A DNA stretch of 64,000 nucleotides from CAKUIA01 sp044433115 (GCA_044433115.1 JAWXTY010000002.1:1-64000); one strand, 5' to 3'; positions 26,615-36,337 are shown, counted from the first letter of the stretch. A program made the numbers and translations. Notes: a model not told the origin generated them from the sequence alone.

Positions 26615-28312
26615 ATGACATCAGGAGATGATTTTATCATACAATTATTAGAGGATAATAATCTTGTTGAAGCAGAGATTATTTCTATAGGCAAGGCTCA
26701 GTTGGAGTCTGAAGGAGTTAGCGATGAAGATTTAGACTCGAAGCTTATAGAGCTATTGGTAGAAAAAAATTATGTGAGCTATGAGGAGATTATTAAGTTG
26801 CTTTCGGGCGAGTTTAATATGCCTATAGTAGACTTAAGCGAAATTTCTATAGCAGACGAATTAAAAGATGCAATTTCTAAGGACTATTGCTTGGAAAACT
26901 GCGTAATACCTTTAAATATCAATGATGGACAGCTCGAAATTGCTGTGTGCGACCCATTGAATATGGACGTGATGGACGGGCTTAGCCACAAGATGTCTAT
27001 GCCAGTTGATGCTAGATTAGCTTCGCCTACAGAAATTATAGAGGCGATTAATTCTCAGTATGGAGCTTCTAATTATGAGGATATGGGACTCATTGGCGAC
27101 GACTCTGGTTTGGGTATTTCAGGCGACACTCCTGTTAGCGACGAGGAAGCTCCTATAATTAAGTATGTGCATAAGTTGATTACAGACGCTGTTGCACGAA
27201 GAGCTTCAGATATTCACTTAGAGCCACTAGAAAAGAGATTTAGGGTTCGTTATCGTATTGACGGCGTTTTAATTGAGGTGGAAAATCCTCCAAAGAGGTT
27301 ACAGCCTTCTATAATTTCTCGTTTGAAGTTGATGGCAAATATTTCTATAGCAGAAAAGCGTGTGCCTCAAGACGGACGTATACAAATTAACCACAATGGC
27401 AAAGACATCGACTTTCGTGTATCTAGTTTGCCTACAGTTTATGGCGAAAGTATTGTTATGCGTATCTTGGATAAGGAAGGTTTGCGTTTGGGATTGCCTG
27501 AATTGGGCTTCTTCTCAGACGACCAAGCGTCTTTTGAACGTATAGTGGGCTTAGCCGATGGTATATTTTTGGTTACTGGTCCTACAGGTTCTGGTAAGTC
27601 TACAACTCTTTATTCTGCATTGAATTACTTGAATAATCCTGATAAGAAAATTATCACAGTGGAAGACCCAGTTGAGTATCAAATGACTGGTATTAACCAA
27701 GTTCAAGTGCGTAGAGACGTTGGTATGACTTTCGCAGCTGCACTTAAATCTATGTTGCGTCAAGCACCTAATGTAATTATGATAGGTGAAATTAGAGACT
27801 TAGAAACTGCCGAAATTGCGATTAATGCTTCTTTGACAGGTCATATGGTGTTCTCAACTTTGCATACGAATGACTCGCCAAGTGCTGTAACACGTTTGGT
27901 AGATATTGGGGTAAAGCCTTTCTTGGTGAGTGCTTCACTAAGAGCTGCACTAGCTCAGCGATTGGTACGTAAGAATTGCGTACATTGTAGAGAGTCTTAC
28001 CAACCAGACCCTAAGGTATTGCAAGGTTTAGGCATTGGCGATGCAGAGGCAGCTACTATAAACTTCCAAAGGGGAGCAGGTTGCCCTAAGTGTAATAACA
28101 TAGGCTTTAAGGGACGTATTGGTATCTTCGAGATGTTTATGGTTAACGAAGAATTGCAACAAATGATTTACGAAAAACGAACTTTGGTAGAATTGCGTCA
28201 AAAATCGAGAGAACTTGGTATGCGTTCTATGCGTGAAGATGGTATACGTAAATTCTCTAGTGGCTTGACTACCCCAGAGGAAGTTCTAAAGGTAACAATG
28301 AACGAGGCTTAG
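26615..28312 (+). CDS. Type IV pilus/type II secretion assembly ATPase (PilB/GspE), first copy
   Basis: The 565-residue ATPase has an N-terminal T2SSE_N-like domain (about 1-150), Walker A GPTGSGKSTT (about 322-331), the Asp box, a Walker B-type MIGEIRDLETAE, the His box (TGHMVFSTLHTND) and a four-cysteine zinc site (CVHC and CPKC). These mark a PilB/GspE extension ATPase rather than PilT, which lacks the zinc site. It powers pilin polymerisation at the inner membrane. It starts 14 bp after rho and is followed by a second ATPase of the same class. Confidence 0.9.
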   Translation: MTSGDDFIIQLLEDNNLVEAEIISIGKAQLESEGVSDEDLDSKLIELLVEKNYVSYEEIIKLLSGEFNMPIVDLSEISIADELKDAISKDYCLENCVIPLNINDGQLEIAVCDPLNMDVMDGLSHKMSMPVDARLASPTEIIEAINSQYGASNYEDMGLIGDDSGLGISGDTPVSDEEAPIIKYVHKLITDAVARRASDIHLEPLEKRFRVRYRIDGVLIEVENPPKRLQPSIISRLKLMANISIAEKRVPQDGRIQINHNGKDIDFRVSSLPTVYGESIVMRILDKEGLRLGLPELGFFSDDQASFERIVGLADGIFLVTGPTGSGKSTTLYSALNYLNNPDKKIITVEDPVEYQMTGINQVQVRRDVGMTFAAALKSMLRQAPNVIMIGEIRDLETAEIAINASLTGHMVFSTLHTNDSPSAVTRLVDIGVKPFLVSASLRAALAQRLVRKNCVHCRESYQPDPKVLQGLGIGDAEAATINFQRGAGCPKCNNIGFKGRIGIFEMFMVNEELQQMIYEKRTLVELRQKSRELGMRSMREDGIRKFSSGLTTPEEVLKVTMNEA

Positions 28313-28342
28313 AATTTAACACTTTTATACGGAGATTTTTAT

Positions 28343-30025
28343 ATGTTTGAAGACAACAATAGTACTATAAACGAAATAATAAGCGAAAAGAATTTTTTGA
28401 CTCAAGAGCAGTTAGATGAGCTAAACGAGACTCATTTGACTACTGGCAAGTCTCTAGCTGACGCTATGGTAGATTCTGCCTTGATTTCTAAAGATGAAAT
28501 TTTAATGAGCATAGCAGAATATTTAGCTTATGAATATATGCTCGAATTGCCAGATGAAATTGATGAGTCTGTGCATAAGCAGTTGAGAGCTGCAGTTGCA
28601 AGAGACTATGGGGTTGTTCCTATCAAGGCGAGCGACACTGCAATAAGTATCTTGGCGAAAAACCCTTTTAATAACGCAATTATCGACGACTTGACTTTCA
28701 GCTTGAATAAGGACGTTCAAATAGTTGTATGCGATCCAGATGAGGTTGATAGACTAATTAAGAGTTGCTATGGCGATGATGACGCAAATGGTATTGACGA
28801 TTTGTTAAACGAGATTTCTGGTGTAGCTTATGGTGATGACGACGAAGCTGACATTAGTTCTATGGCAAACGATACGCCTATTATTAGGTTCGTAAATCTA
28901 GTTTTGCAACAAGCTGTTAGAGACAATGCTTCAGATATTCACTTTGAGCCTTTTGAAAATCAATTTAGAATAAGGTATCGTATTGATGGTGCTTTATATG
29001 AAATGGCACCTCCTCCAAAGAGCTTGGCTTTGCCAGTTATATCTCGTATTAAGGTTTTGGCGAATTTGAATATCGCTGAACAAAGAATACCTCAAGACGG
29101 ACGTATCAAAATAACAATTTCAGGCAGACCTGTGGACTTGCGTGTATCTACACTTCCTACTCAGTTTGGCGAGTCTGTGGTGTTGCGTATCTTGGATAAG
29201 AGCGTGGTTAACCTAGACTTGGAAAAATTGTCTATGGCAGACGAAATTAAGGAGAATATACGTAGTTTAGTGCGTTTGCCTAATGGTATATTTATCGTAA
29301 CAGGTCCTACTGGTTCAGGTAAAACTACAACTCTTTACTCTGCTTTAAGAGAGGTAAATACTGTAGATATTAAGATTTTAACTTCTGAAGACCCAGTCGA
29401 GTATGAAATCGATGGTATTATGCAGGTACAAATTAATCACCAAGTGGGATTAGACTTCTCTAGGTGTTTGAGAGCTTTCTTGCGTCAAGACCCTGATAAG
29501 ATAATGGTCGGGGAAATTAGAGACTTAGAAACTGCCTCTATCGCAGTTCAAGCGTCGCTAACAGGACACGTGGTTCTTGCAACTTTGCACACAAACGATT
29601 CCCCAGGAGCTGTAACACGTTTGATAGATATGGGATTAGAGCCTTTCTTGATTGCAGCTTCTATTGAAGGTGTACTTGGTCAACGTTTGGTTAGAAAAGT
29701 TTGCCCACATTGTAAGACAGCTTACGAGCCAACTCAGGAAATTATTGATATGCTTGGCGTAGACCCTATAGAAATCGCAGACAAACAATTCTTCTTTGGT
29801 AAGGGTTGTAAGGAGTGTAGCAATGGTGGCTATAAGGGCAGACAAGGTTTGTTCGAGCTATTGTTAGTTAACGATGCGTTGCGTCAGTTGATTACTAATA
29901 GAGCACCTACATTGGTATTAAAGCAAAAGGCTATAGAACTTGGTATGCGTACATTGAGAGACGACGGCTTAAGGGCTATCTTCGATGGAGCAACAACTGT
30001 AGAGGAAGTTTTGAAATATACTTAA
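28343..30025 (+). CDS. Type IV pilus/type II secretion assembly ATPase (PilB/GspE), second copy
   Basis: The 560-residue protein is a clear paralogue of the preceding one, with Walker A GPTGSGKTTT (about 320-329), MVGEIRDLETAS, TGHVVLATLHTND and zinc cysteines in CPHC and CKEC. The N-terminal domain differs more from copy one than does the ATPase domain. A Shine-Dalgarno-like GGAG precedes the start by 8 bp. Whether the two ATPases form mixed hexamers or serve separate machines cannot be told. Confidence 0.9.
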   Translation: MFEDNNSTINEIISEKNFLTQEQLDELNETHLTTGKSLADAMVDSALISKDEILMSIAEYLAYEYMLELPDEIDESVHKQLRAAVARDYGVVPIKASDTAISILAKNPFNNAIIDDLTFSLNKDVQIVVCDPDEVDRLIKSCYGDDDANGIDDLLNEISGVAYGDDDEADISSMANDTPIIRFVNLVLQQAVRDNASDIHFEPFENQFRIRYRIDGALYEMAPPPKSLALPVISRIKVLANLNIAEQRIPQDGRIKITISGRPVDLRVSTLPTQFGESVVLRILDKSVVNLDLEKLSMADEIKENIRSLVRLPNGIFIVTGPTGSGKTTTLYSALREVNTVDIKILTSEDPVEYEIDGIMQVQINHQVGLDFSRCLRAFLRQDPDKIMVGEIRDLETASIAVQASLTGHVVLATLHTNDSPGAVTRLIDMGLEPFLIAASIEGVLGQRLVRKVCPHCKTAYEPTQEIIDMLGVDPIEIADKQFFFGKGCKECSNGGYKGRQGLFELLLVNDALRQLITNRAPTLVLKQKAIELGMRTLRDDGLRAIFDGATTVEEVLKYT

Positions 30026-30130
30026 AAAAAGCTTGCCTTTGGCTATCTAATATCAATAATTTGTAATTGTTTACTTTAAAACGACAATTAAAATTCACAT
30101 ACCCCACATATACATTAAAGACATAAATTT

Positions 30131-31354
30131 ATGGCAAAATTTAAATATACAGCAATAGGAAAAGATAAAAAACAAGTAGAGGGAACTATAGAGTCGCCAT
30201 CTGAGAGAAATGCAAAGGCTCAGTTGGCTGCACAGGCTTTGGTAGTTGTTAAAATCTCTGAAGTTAAATCTCTGATAACTAAAAAGGTTAAGAAGCCTTT
30301 GATTGGTTCAGGTATCAAATCTTTACAAATTACTATCTTTACTAGACAAATGGCTATCTTGCTTAAGGCAGGCTTACCTTTGCTTCGAGCTTTGGAAGTT
30401 ATTTCAAGACAAGAGAAGAATATCTATCTTAAGGATTTAATTGAAAACTTGGCAGATAACGTGCGTACAGGTAATAAGTTCTCTGATGGCTTGACTATGT
30501 ACCCTAATGTTTTCGATAAGCTTTATATCAATATGGTTAAAGCAGGTGAAGCAGGTGGTGTGTTGCACTTGGTGCTAGATAGAATTGCGATGTTCAGCGA
30601 AAAGGCTCAAAAGACTACTAATAAGGTTAAGGGGGCAATGGTTTACCCTATTATCATCTTGTTGGTGGCTGTAGTTATCGTAGCTGTATTGATGGTATTC
30701 GTTGTTCCTCAATTCCAACAAATCTTTAATGATATGTTAAATGGAGCTGCTATGCCAGGGCTAACTCAAATGATTATTAATATATCTGACTTTATGAAAG
30801 ATCATATCTTTGTAACTTTGGGTATAATCGCTGCTGTAGTTGCTGCAATTAAGTTGTTCTTTAAGACTAGGATTGGTATTAAACTTTGGGACACTGCTAT
30901 TTTGCGTATCCCTAAAGTAGGCGACTTGGCTATCAAGACTATCGTTGGTAGATTTACTAGAACTCTTGGCACTTTGATTGCTTCTGGTGTGCCTATCTTG
31001 GAGTCTTTGAGTATCACTAAGGGTACGATTAACAATACTATAGTTGTGGGTGCTTTAGAGAGAGTTCACGATAGAGTTCGTGATGGCGAAAATATTGCTA
31101 CTCCTCTTGACCAACAAAATATCTTCCCTGGAATGGTAACTAGTATGGTTGAAGTGGGCGAAGAAACAGGTCAGCTCGCTGATATGATGAACCGTATTGC
31201 TGACAATTACGACGAAGAAGTAGATAACGCCGTAACTGCTGTAACTGCAATTATCGAGCCAGTTATGATTGTGTTCTTGGCTGTAGTTGTAGGTACTATC
31301 GTTATCGCATTGTTCCTACCTATCATCGAAATCGTTACAAAAATGTCTAGTTAG
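30131..31354 (+). CDS. Type IV pilus/type II secretion inner-membrane platform protein (PilC/GspF)
   Basis: The 407-residue protein has two T2SSF domains, each with the ITIFTRQMAILLKAGLPLLRAL-like or GTLIASGVPILESL motif, and three membrane helices (about 170-190, 220-240 and 375-400). It forms the inner-membrane platform on which the PilB/GspE ATPase acts. It follows the second ATPase after 105 bp, so it may have its own promoter. A strong bidirectional terminator follows at 31400-31446. No pilin, PilM-Q or PilT gene is in the window. Confidence 0.93.
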   Translation: MAKFKYTAIGKDKKQVEGTIESPSERNAKAQLAAQALVVVKISEVKSLITKKVKKPLIGSGIKSLQITIFTRQMAILLKAGLPLLRALEVISRQEKNIYLKDLIENLADNVRTGNKFSDGLTMYPNVFDKLYINMVKAGEAGGVLHLVLDRIAMFSEKAQKTTNKVKGAMVYPIIILLVAVVIVAVLMVFVVPQFQQIFNDMLNGAAMPGLTQMIINISDFMKDHIFVTLGIIAAVVAAIKLFFKTRIGIKLWDTAILRIPKVGDLAIKTIVGRFTRTLGTLIASGVPILESLSITKGTINNTIVVGALERVHDRVRDGENIATPLDQQNIFPGMVTSMVEVGEETGQLADMMNRIADNYDEEVDNAVTAVTAIIEPVMIVFLAVVVGTIVIALFLPIIEIVTKMSS

Positions 31355-31399
31355 TTTTAGAGACTTTCTTAGAATTAAAGACTTTCTTAGAATTAAAGA

Positions 31400-31446
31400 C
31401 ACAAAAAATGCTTAGCTCCTAAATTGGGACTAAGCATTTTTTTGTG
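31400..31446. terminator. Bidirectional terminator
   Basis: CACAAAAAATGCTTAG pairs with CTAAGCATTTTTTTGTG, giving a stem of about 16 bp with a T run on either strand. It lies between the convergent pilC and RNA methyltransferase genes. An 18-bp direct duplication (AGACTTTCTTAGAATTAA) sits just before it. Confidence 0.85.
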
Positions 31447-31491
31447 GGATAAATTAAAAGACTTTAGCTTAAATTATTTTATACGGCTATC

Positions 31492-32292
31492 TTAAAGAGC
31501 GTCTATACGTCTTTTTTCGTATAGGGCAATCGCTGCAGCTACATTCACATTTAGCGAGTCTGCAGAGTCGTACATAGGCAACTTTATTGTAGCAGACGAC
31601 TCTATCCACTCTTGGCTTAGCCCATCTTTTTCACTGCCTACTATTATTGCAATGCTACCTGACAAGTCTTGTTGCCATATAATATTTGAATTTTGTAGAG
31701 CCATCGCACAAGGCTTGATATTGTGTTTATCTAAAAATTTCACAGTGTCTTTATGCGAAGCATTGGCAATTTGCATAGAAAACAATGCTCCTTGACTTGA
31801 ACGTATTACAGCAGGGTTAAACAGATCTACAACTGAGTCAGCCAAAATCACTGCATCTGCTTTAACTGCATTTGCACTACGCAACAAAGCCCCCAAGTTC
31901 CCTGGTTTTTCTATACCTACTGCAATCAAGATTAGAGTAGGCATATTTGGGTTAAATTCTATGTCTGAAAGTTGAGTACTCCACTGAAGGCTCACTGCAA
32001 GTATCCCATCACAGCCTTGTCTGTTGGATACCTTTTCAAAGGCACTTTTGCCTAATTGGCATAGCTCTATATTTTCAGGTAGAGTTTCTATAAAGGAATT
32101 ATGCTCTTTGGATTTGAATAATTCTGGGCAAAAATAGATTTCTTCAATCGGAGTTTCTGCCAAAATTGCTCTTTGAAGCTCCCTTAAGCCCTCTATAGCA
32201 AAACGCCCCAAGTCTCTTCTGCCTGAGCGTTCTTGGAGCTTTGATAACATTTTAACTCTAGGGTTTTGCCTACTTTGTATAATTTCTTGCAT
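31492..32292 (-). CDS. TrmH/SpoU family RNA 2'-O-methyltransferase
   Basis: The preferred 266-residue product starts at MQEIIQSRQNPRVKML, the usual start of this family; the frame continues 28 codons upstream into the divergent promoter region. SPOUT motifs are clear: EKPGNLGALLRSANA (motif 1), IVGSEKDGL (motif 2) and PMYDSADSLNVNVAAAIAL (motif 3). These enzymes methylate ribose in rRNA or tRNA with S-adenosylmethionine through a knotted fold. The target nucleotide cannot be read from sequence. Transcribed divergently from the RumA-like gene, 43-50 bp away. Confidence 0.9.
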   Translation of the reverse strand: MQEIIQSRQNPRVKMLSKLQERSGRRDLGRFAIEGLRELQRAILAETPIEEIYFCPELFKSKEHNSFIETLPENIELCQLGKSAFEKVSNRQGCDGILAVSLQWSTQLSDIEFNPNMPTLILIAVGIEKPGNLGALLRSANAVKADAVILADSVVDLFNPAVIRSSQGALFSMQIANASHKDTVKFLDKHNIKPCAMALQNSNIIWQQDLSGSIAIIVGSEKDGLSQEWIESSATIKLPMYDSADSLNVNVAAAIALYEKRRIDAL

Positions 32293-32341
32293 ATTGATTT
32301 TGACTTTTTTTATTAAATATAGGATAAATTCTCTTATGATT

Positions 32342-33568
32342 ATGAATAAAGAGCAACCTAAAAATTTTGTAGACACACCTTTTAAGTACCAAGAAGAGAT
32401 TATTTTAGATATAGTCGACCTAACTAACCTTGGCGTAGGCGTTGGTAAATTGGATAATTGGGTTGTATTTGTGCCTTACGCTTTGGTAGGCGAAAAGGTT
32501 AAAGCGAGAGTTTATAAAAATCATACTAGCTACTCTCAGGCTGACTTAGTTGAAGTTATCGAGCCTTCTCCTGATAGAGTTGTTCCTTTTTGCGATAAAT
32601 TCGGTATATGCGGAGGTTGCCAGTATCAACACTTGTCTTATGAAAAGCAGTTGGAATTTAAACAAAAGCAAATTGCTGACCTAATGGAGCGTATTGCTTT
32701 TATTAAAATGCCTATAGAAAAGACGCACCCATCGCCTAAAATTCAAGGTTATCGCTCTAAGCTAACTCCTCACTACGACAAGCCAAGAAAGGATTTACCA
32801 CTAGATATAGGCTTTATCAAGCAGGGCAGGAGACGTGATATAGTAGATATTCCACAGTGTCCTATAGCATCTGATAGCATAAACGCTGCACTTCCAGCTG
32901 TACGTGCTAGAGTCAAGGCTAATGCCCCTAAGCGTAAAAAGGGTGCAACTATACTCTTAAGAGACACCCTCGGTGGCGTTGAAGAAGATAATAACGCTGT
33001 TGCTATAACTTCTGTAGGCGGAATTAATTACCAATTTATAGCAGGCGACTTCTTCCAAAATAACCCTTTCATCTTACCCGAATTTGTTGAATATATAATA
33101 AACGAAGCAAGGGGAAATAAATACCTAATAGACGCTTATTGTGGCGTTGGACTATTCTCTTTGGCAGCAGCCAAAGACTTCCAACAAATCGAAGGCGTCG
33201 AAATTAGTGCAAAGGCTATAGCTTGTGCTAAAGTAAATGCTAAAATTAATAACATAACAAACGCTAACTTTATGATAGCCTCTTCCGAAGAAATCTTTAA
33301 ACAAATTAACTTCGAAGGTAAAGACTCCACTGTCATTATAGACCCTCCTCGTAGTGGCTCTAGCCCAGAATTTCTAAAACAACTAGTCGATTTTGCCCCT
33401 AACAAAATCGTATACGTATCTTGCGGTCCAGACACTCAAGCCAGAGACCTAATCTATCTAAATGCTCAAGGCTATAAAGTTACCAAAATGCAACCCTTCG
33501 ATATGTTCCCTCAAACTCGACACATCGAAACTGTTGCAACCCTCGTCCGTTCAGATAGCGAGTCTTAA
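32342..33568 (+). CDS. RumA/RlmD-type RNA uracil-C5 methyltransferase
   Basis: With ATG 32342 the protein has 408 residues (another ATG lies at 32336; the longer frame from 32294 overlaps the divergent gene's leader). An N-terminal TRAM domain (about 15-75) precedes an iron-sulfur cysteine set (Cys84, Cys90, Cys93 in CDKFGICGGC, and a later PQCP). The SAM-binding motif DAYCGVGLFSLAA, the IIDPPRSG motif and the catalytic Cys in VYVSCGPDTQARD follow. Family members methylate U747 or U1939 of 23S rRNA; a tRNA target is possible. Confidence 0.92.
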   Translation: MNKEQPKNFVDTPFKYQEEIILDIVDLTNLGVGVGKLDNWVVFVPYALVGEKVKARVYKNHTSYSQADLVEVIEPSPDRVVPFCDKFGICGGCQYQHLSYEKQLEFKQKQIADLMERIAFIKMPIEKTHPSPKIQGYRSKLTPHYDKPRKDLPLDIGFIKQGRRRDIVDIPQCPIASDSINAALPAVRARVKANAPKRKKGATILLRDTLGGVEEDNNAVAITSVGGINYQFIAGDFFQNNPFILPEFVEYIINEARGNKYLIDAYCGVGLFSLAAAKDFQQIEGVEISAKAIACAKVNAKINNITNANFMIASSEEIFKQINFEGKDSTVIIDPPRSGSSPEFLKQLVDFAPNKIVYVSCGPDTQARDLIYLNAQGYKVTKMQPFDMFPQTRHIETVATLVRSDSES

Positions 33569-33589
33569 GATTTAGAGATATTGGGGCTT

Positions 33590-34090
33590 TGCCCCAAACC
33601 CCATTTAGGGCATACTCTGCCCTAAAAACCTGAGGCAGGTGGACAAGTTCCGCCCCCTGCACCCCCGAAGCAAGGCGTCGCCCTGCACGTCGCAAGCTTT
33701 GCTTGCTATTTGGGTTTTGTTGGAGTTTGTTTGTCGCTGTTGCAGTGTGGGCTTTGCTGTACTTACAAAGCAGTGTTGATTTCAATTTTACTTGCTTGGA
33801 GTTTGTTTGTCGCTGTTGCAGTGTGGGCTTTGCTGTACTTGCAAAGCAGTGTTGATTTCAATTTTACTTGCTTGGCAACGAGACACAAAAAACTTTGCAC
33901 CCTCAAGTGCAAAGCCTAAAATCTAAAATAAGTTGTATATAATTCGAAAGAGATACTTCTCTTTCGAGGAGGAGGGCTTTTCTTGAAATATCTTTAATTT
34001 TTTCAAAATTAATTTATTTCAAGAAAAGGAAGGACGGGCAGTCGACTAGCACCCTAAAAGCAACACTCTAATCAACAAACGCCAACCAGC
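33590..34090 (-). repeat. Repeat family D, copy D2, with interposed repeats
   Basis: The D core at 33893-34090 is inverted relative to D1 (22538-22740). It begins CTTTGCACCCTCAAGTGCAAAG and ends around ACGGGCAGTCGACTAGCACC and AATCAACAAACGCCAACC. Its two hairpins, TCGAAAGAGA with TCTCTTTCGA and CTTTTCTTGAAATA with TTATTTCAAGAAAAG, differ from D1 on both arms yet still pair. A GC-rich module (33632-33690) matches that beside D1. The 633-bp interval 33569-34201 has no convincing gene; short frames across it consist of repeat DNA. Confidence 0.8.
33724..33875. repeat. Two tandem copies of a 76-bp sequence
   Basis: Units 33724-33799 and 33800-33875 differ by one base (TACTTACAAAGC against TACTTGCAAAGC). 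The pair is inserted between the GC-rich module and the D2 core. Confidence 0.9.
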
Positions 34091-34201
34091 CCAAACTATG
34101 GTATCCAGTGCCTCACTGGTTTGGGTTTCTTAAGGGCGAAACTAGCCCTTAAGTGGGGTTCTAAGGGGTAAAACCCCTTAGCCTAAATCTTATCTCTTAT
34201 C

Positions 34202-36091
34202 TTATTTATTTAATATTTTATTATATTTATTTAATATTTGTTGAGCCATAGAGTTTGTGTCGAGACAATGGCGTTGCCTGATGCTGGCGACATTAGAGCC
34301 GTGAGAGATGAAGTTATCAGCCCAAGCGATTATTTCTAAAGGTTTTAGGACATTTTCTTCTTGAAGGAGTTCGGCGATTGCACTGCCAAAACCGCCACGA
34401 ATTATGTGATCTTCCATAGAAACGATTAGCTTATTTTGGCAAGCGTGAGTTAGTAATAAATCTTTGTCTAGTGGTTTAGCGAAACGTGCGTTTACTATAC
34501 TAGCTTTAATACCTTGTTCTTCGAGGATTTTGGCAATTTTGCTTGCTTCTGGGAGCATAGGTCCTAAAGCCCAGATGGATATCTCGCTTTGGTCTTGAGT
34601 TAAGATTTCTTGAGCTTTACCTATTTCGATTAGTTCAGGTTTTTCTTTAACAGGAATGCCTTGTGCTTTGCCTCTTGGGTATCTGATGAAGCAAGGTTTT
34701 CTTGACTCTGTAGCCGTAAATAGCATATCTGCGAGTTCGTCCTCGTTAGCAGGTTGCATAATTATAGCATTAGGGAGGCATCTTAGGAAAGATATATCGA
34801 ATAAGCCGTGATGGGTTGAGCCATCTTGAGGGCTTAGTCCAGCTCTATCCATACAGAAAGTTACGCCTAAATTTTGTAGGCAAACGTCGTGCATGGCACA
34901 ATCGAAAGCTCTTTGCATAAAGCTTGAGTACATAGCAACAACTGGCTTGAAGCCTCCACGAGCTAGACCTGCTGCGAAGATTGCTGCGTGTTCTTCGGCA
35001 ATACCTACGTCGAAGAATTGCTTAGGTAGCTCTTGCTTAAATTTAGCCAAGCCAGTGCCAGAAGCCATTGCGGCTGTGATTGCTAAAACTTCACTATCTG
35101 ACTTAGCCATTTTTAGAACAGCAGAGCCGAAAGCGTCTTGGTAAGTTGGGATAGTTGGGTCGTTAAACTCAGTAGACTCGCCTGTAACAGTGTTATAGGC
35201 AGAAGCTCCGTGAAATTTTTCTGGGTTCTTTTGAGCAACTTCTAGCCCTAAGCCTTTTTTAGTAACAACGTGTAGAAGTACAGGCTCATCGCTGATTTTA
35301 CAAAAATTCAAATATTGCTCTAATAGAGGAATGTTATGCCCATCTATAGGTCCTAAATATCTCAAGCCAAAATGCTCAAATAAAGACGAGTGTAGGAAGA
35401 AATCCTTAGTGCCTTTTGAAACTTTTTTAGTGAAGTTTGCTATAGACTTAGATGTCTTGTTTAAGAAAGAGTCTGTGCTTTTGTAAATTCTATTGTAAAC
35501 AGGGTTAGTGATTAACTCGTTTAGATAACTTGCTATAGCACCTACGTTCTTGGCGATAGACATTTCGTTATCGTTTAGCACCAATATCAACTTCTTTGCG
35601 TGTGAAGATATATTATTTAATGCTTCGAAAGTTACACCACAAGTCATAACGCCATCGCCAATTACTGCAATGACATTTTCGTCTGTGCCACGCAAGTCTC
35701 TCGCTGTAGCTAAGCCTAAGGCTGCTGAACCTGCAGTAGCTGCGTGTCCTGCTCCGAAAGCATCGTGTTCGCTTTCGAATATATTACAAAAACCAGTAAG
35801 CCCATTATCTAGGCGTATATTCTTAAATTCCTCGCCATTTCTGCCAGTTAGCAACTTATGCGTGTAACACTGGTGCGACACGTCAAAGACTATCTTGTCT
35901 TTTGGAGTATCAAAAACTCTATGCAGTGCAATAGATAATTCCACTACACCTAAGTTAGGGCTAACATGCCCGCCATTTTTCGACGTTACAGATATAATTT
36001 CATCTCTAATTTCAGAGGCTAAAGTTTCCAACTGCTCCGAGCTTAGCTTTTTTACATCTTCTGGGCTATTTATGTTTTCTAAGAATGACAT
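34202..36091 (-). CDS. dxs: 1-deoxy-D-xylulose-5-phosphate synthase
   Basis: The 629-residue thiamine-diphosphate enzyme has the DXS signatures: GGHVSPNLGVVEL near the N-terminus, FDVSHQCYTHKLLTGR, the ThDP motif GDGVMTCG followed by LNDNEMSIA, the catalytic region DVGIAEEHAAIFAAGLA and DRAGLSPQDGSTHHG. It condenses pyruvate and glyceraldehyde 3-phosphate, the first step of the methylerythritol phosphate isoprenoid pathway. It directly follows xseB (adjacent stop and start), a common bacterial pairing. Confidence 0.96.
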   Translation of the reverse strand: MSFLENINSPEDVKKLSSEQLETLASEIRDEIISVTSKNGGHVSPNLGVVELSIALHRVFDTPKDKIVFDVSHQCYTHKLLTGRNGEEFKNIRLDNGLTGFCNIFESEHDAFGAGHAATAGSAALGLATARDLRGTDENVIAVIGDGVMTCGVTFEALNNISSHAKKLILVLNDNEMSIAKNVGAIASYLNELITNPVYNRIYKSTDSFLNKTSKSIANFTKKVSKGTKDFFLHSSLFEHFGLRYLGPIDGHNIPLLEQYLNFCKISDEPVLLHVVTKKGLGLEVAQKNPEKFHGASAYNTVTGESTEFNDPTIPTYQDAFGSAVLKMAKSDSEVLAITAAMASGTGLAKFKQELPKQFFDVGIAEEHAAIFAAGLARGGFKPVVAMYSSFMQRAFDCAMHDVCLQNLGVTFCMDRAGLSPQDGSTHHGLFDISFLRCLPNAIIMQPANEDELADMLFTATESRKPCFIRYPRGKAQGIPVKEKPELIEIGKAQEILTQDQSEISIWALGPMLPEASKIAKILEEQGIKASIVNARFAKPLDKDLLLTHACQNKLIVSMEDHIIRGGFGSAIAELLQEENVLKPLEIIAWADNFISHGSNVASIRQRHCLDTNSMAQQILNKYNKILNK

Positions 36092-36337
36092 TTAAAGGGG
36101 GTTATTTTCTAAGTTAAAAATTTCGCTAGAACCATCGCTATCTATTAGAGATATTTTAAGTTCAGCGTCATCTAATTGCTTTCGACATATTTTAATATAT
36201 TCTTTAGCTTTTGTATATTTATCAACAAGCTCAGCAAGTGGAATAGCACCAAATTCCAAATCCTTAAGGATCTGTTCTAGTTGTTCTATCGACTCTTCAA
36301 AAGTCTCTTCTTTTTGCTTTTTTGCTCTACTTGCCAT
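36092..36337 (-). CDS. xseB: Exodeoxyribonuclease VII small subunit
   Basis: The 81-residue helical protein matches XseB: FEESIEQLEQILKDLE at the N-terminus and IPLAELVDKYTKAKEYIKICRKQLDDAELKI after it. It forms exonuclease VII with XseA, which is not in the window. The frame is open to 36343; MASRAKK at 36337 is the likely start. It is followed immediately by dxs. The 228 bp upstream to deoA are AT-rich and hold presumably divergent promoters only. Confidence 0.9.
   Translation of the reverse strand: MASRAKKQKEETFEESIEQLEQILKDLEFGAIPLAELVDKYTKAKEYIKICRKQLDDAELKISLIDSDGSSEIFNLENNPL

Noticed and set aside
33480..33919. Open frames of 69 and 101 codons beyond the RumA-like gene
   Set aside because: They consist of the tandem 76-bp repeat and the GC-rich module; no coding character.
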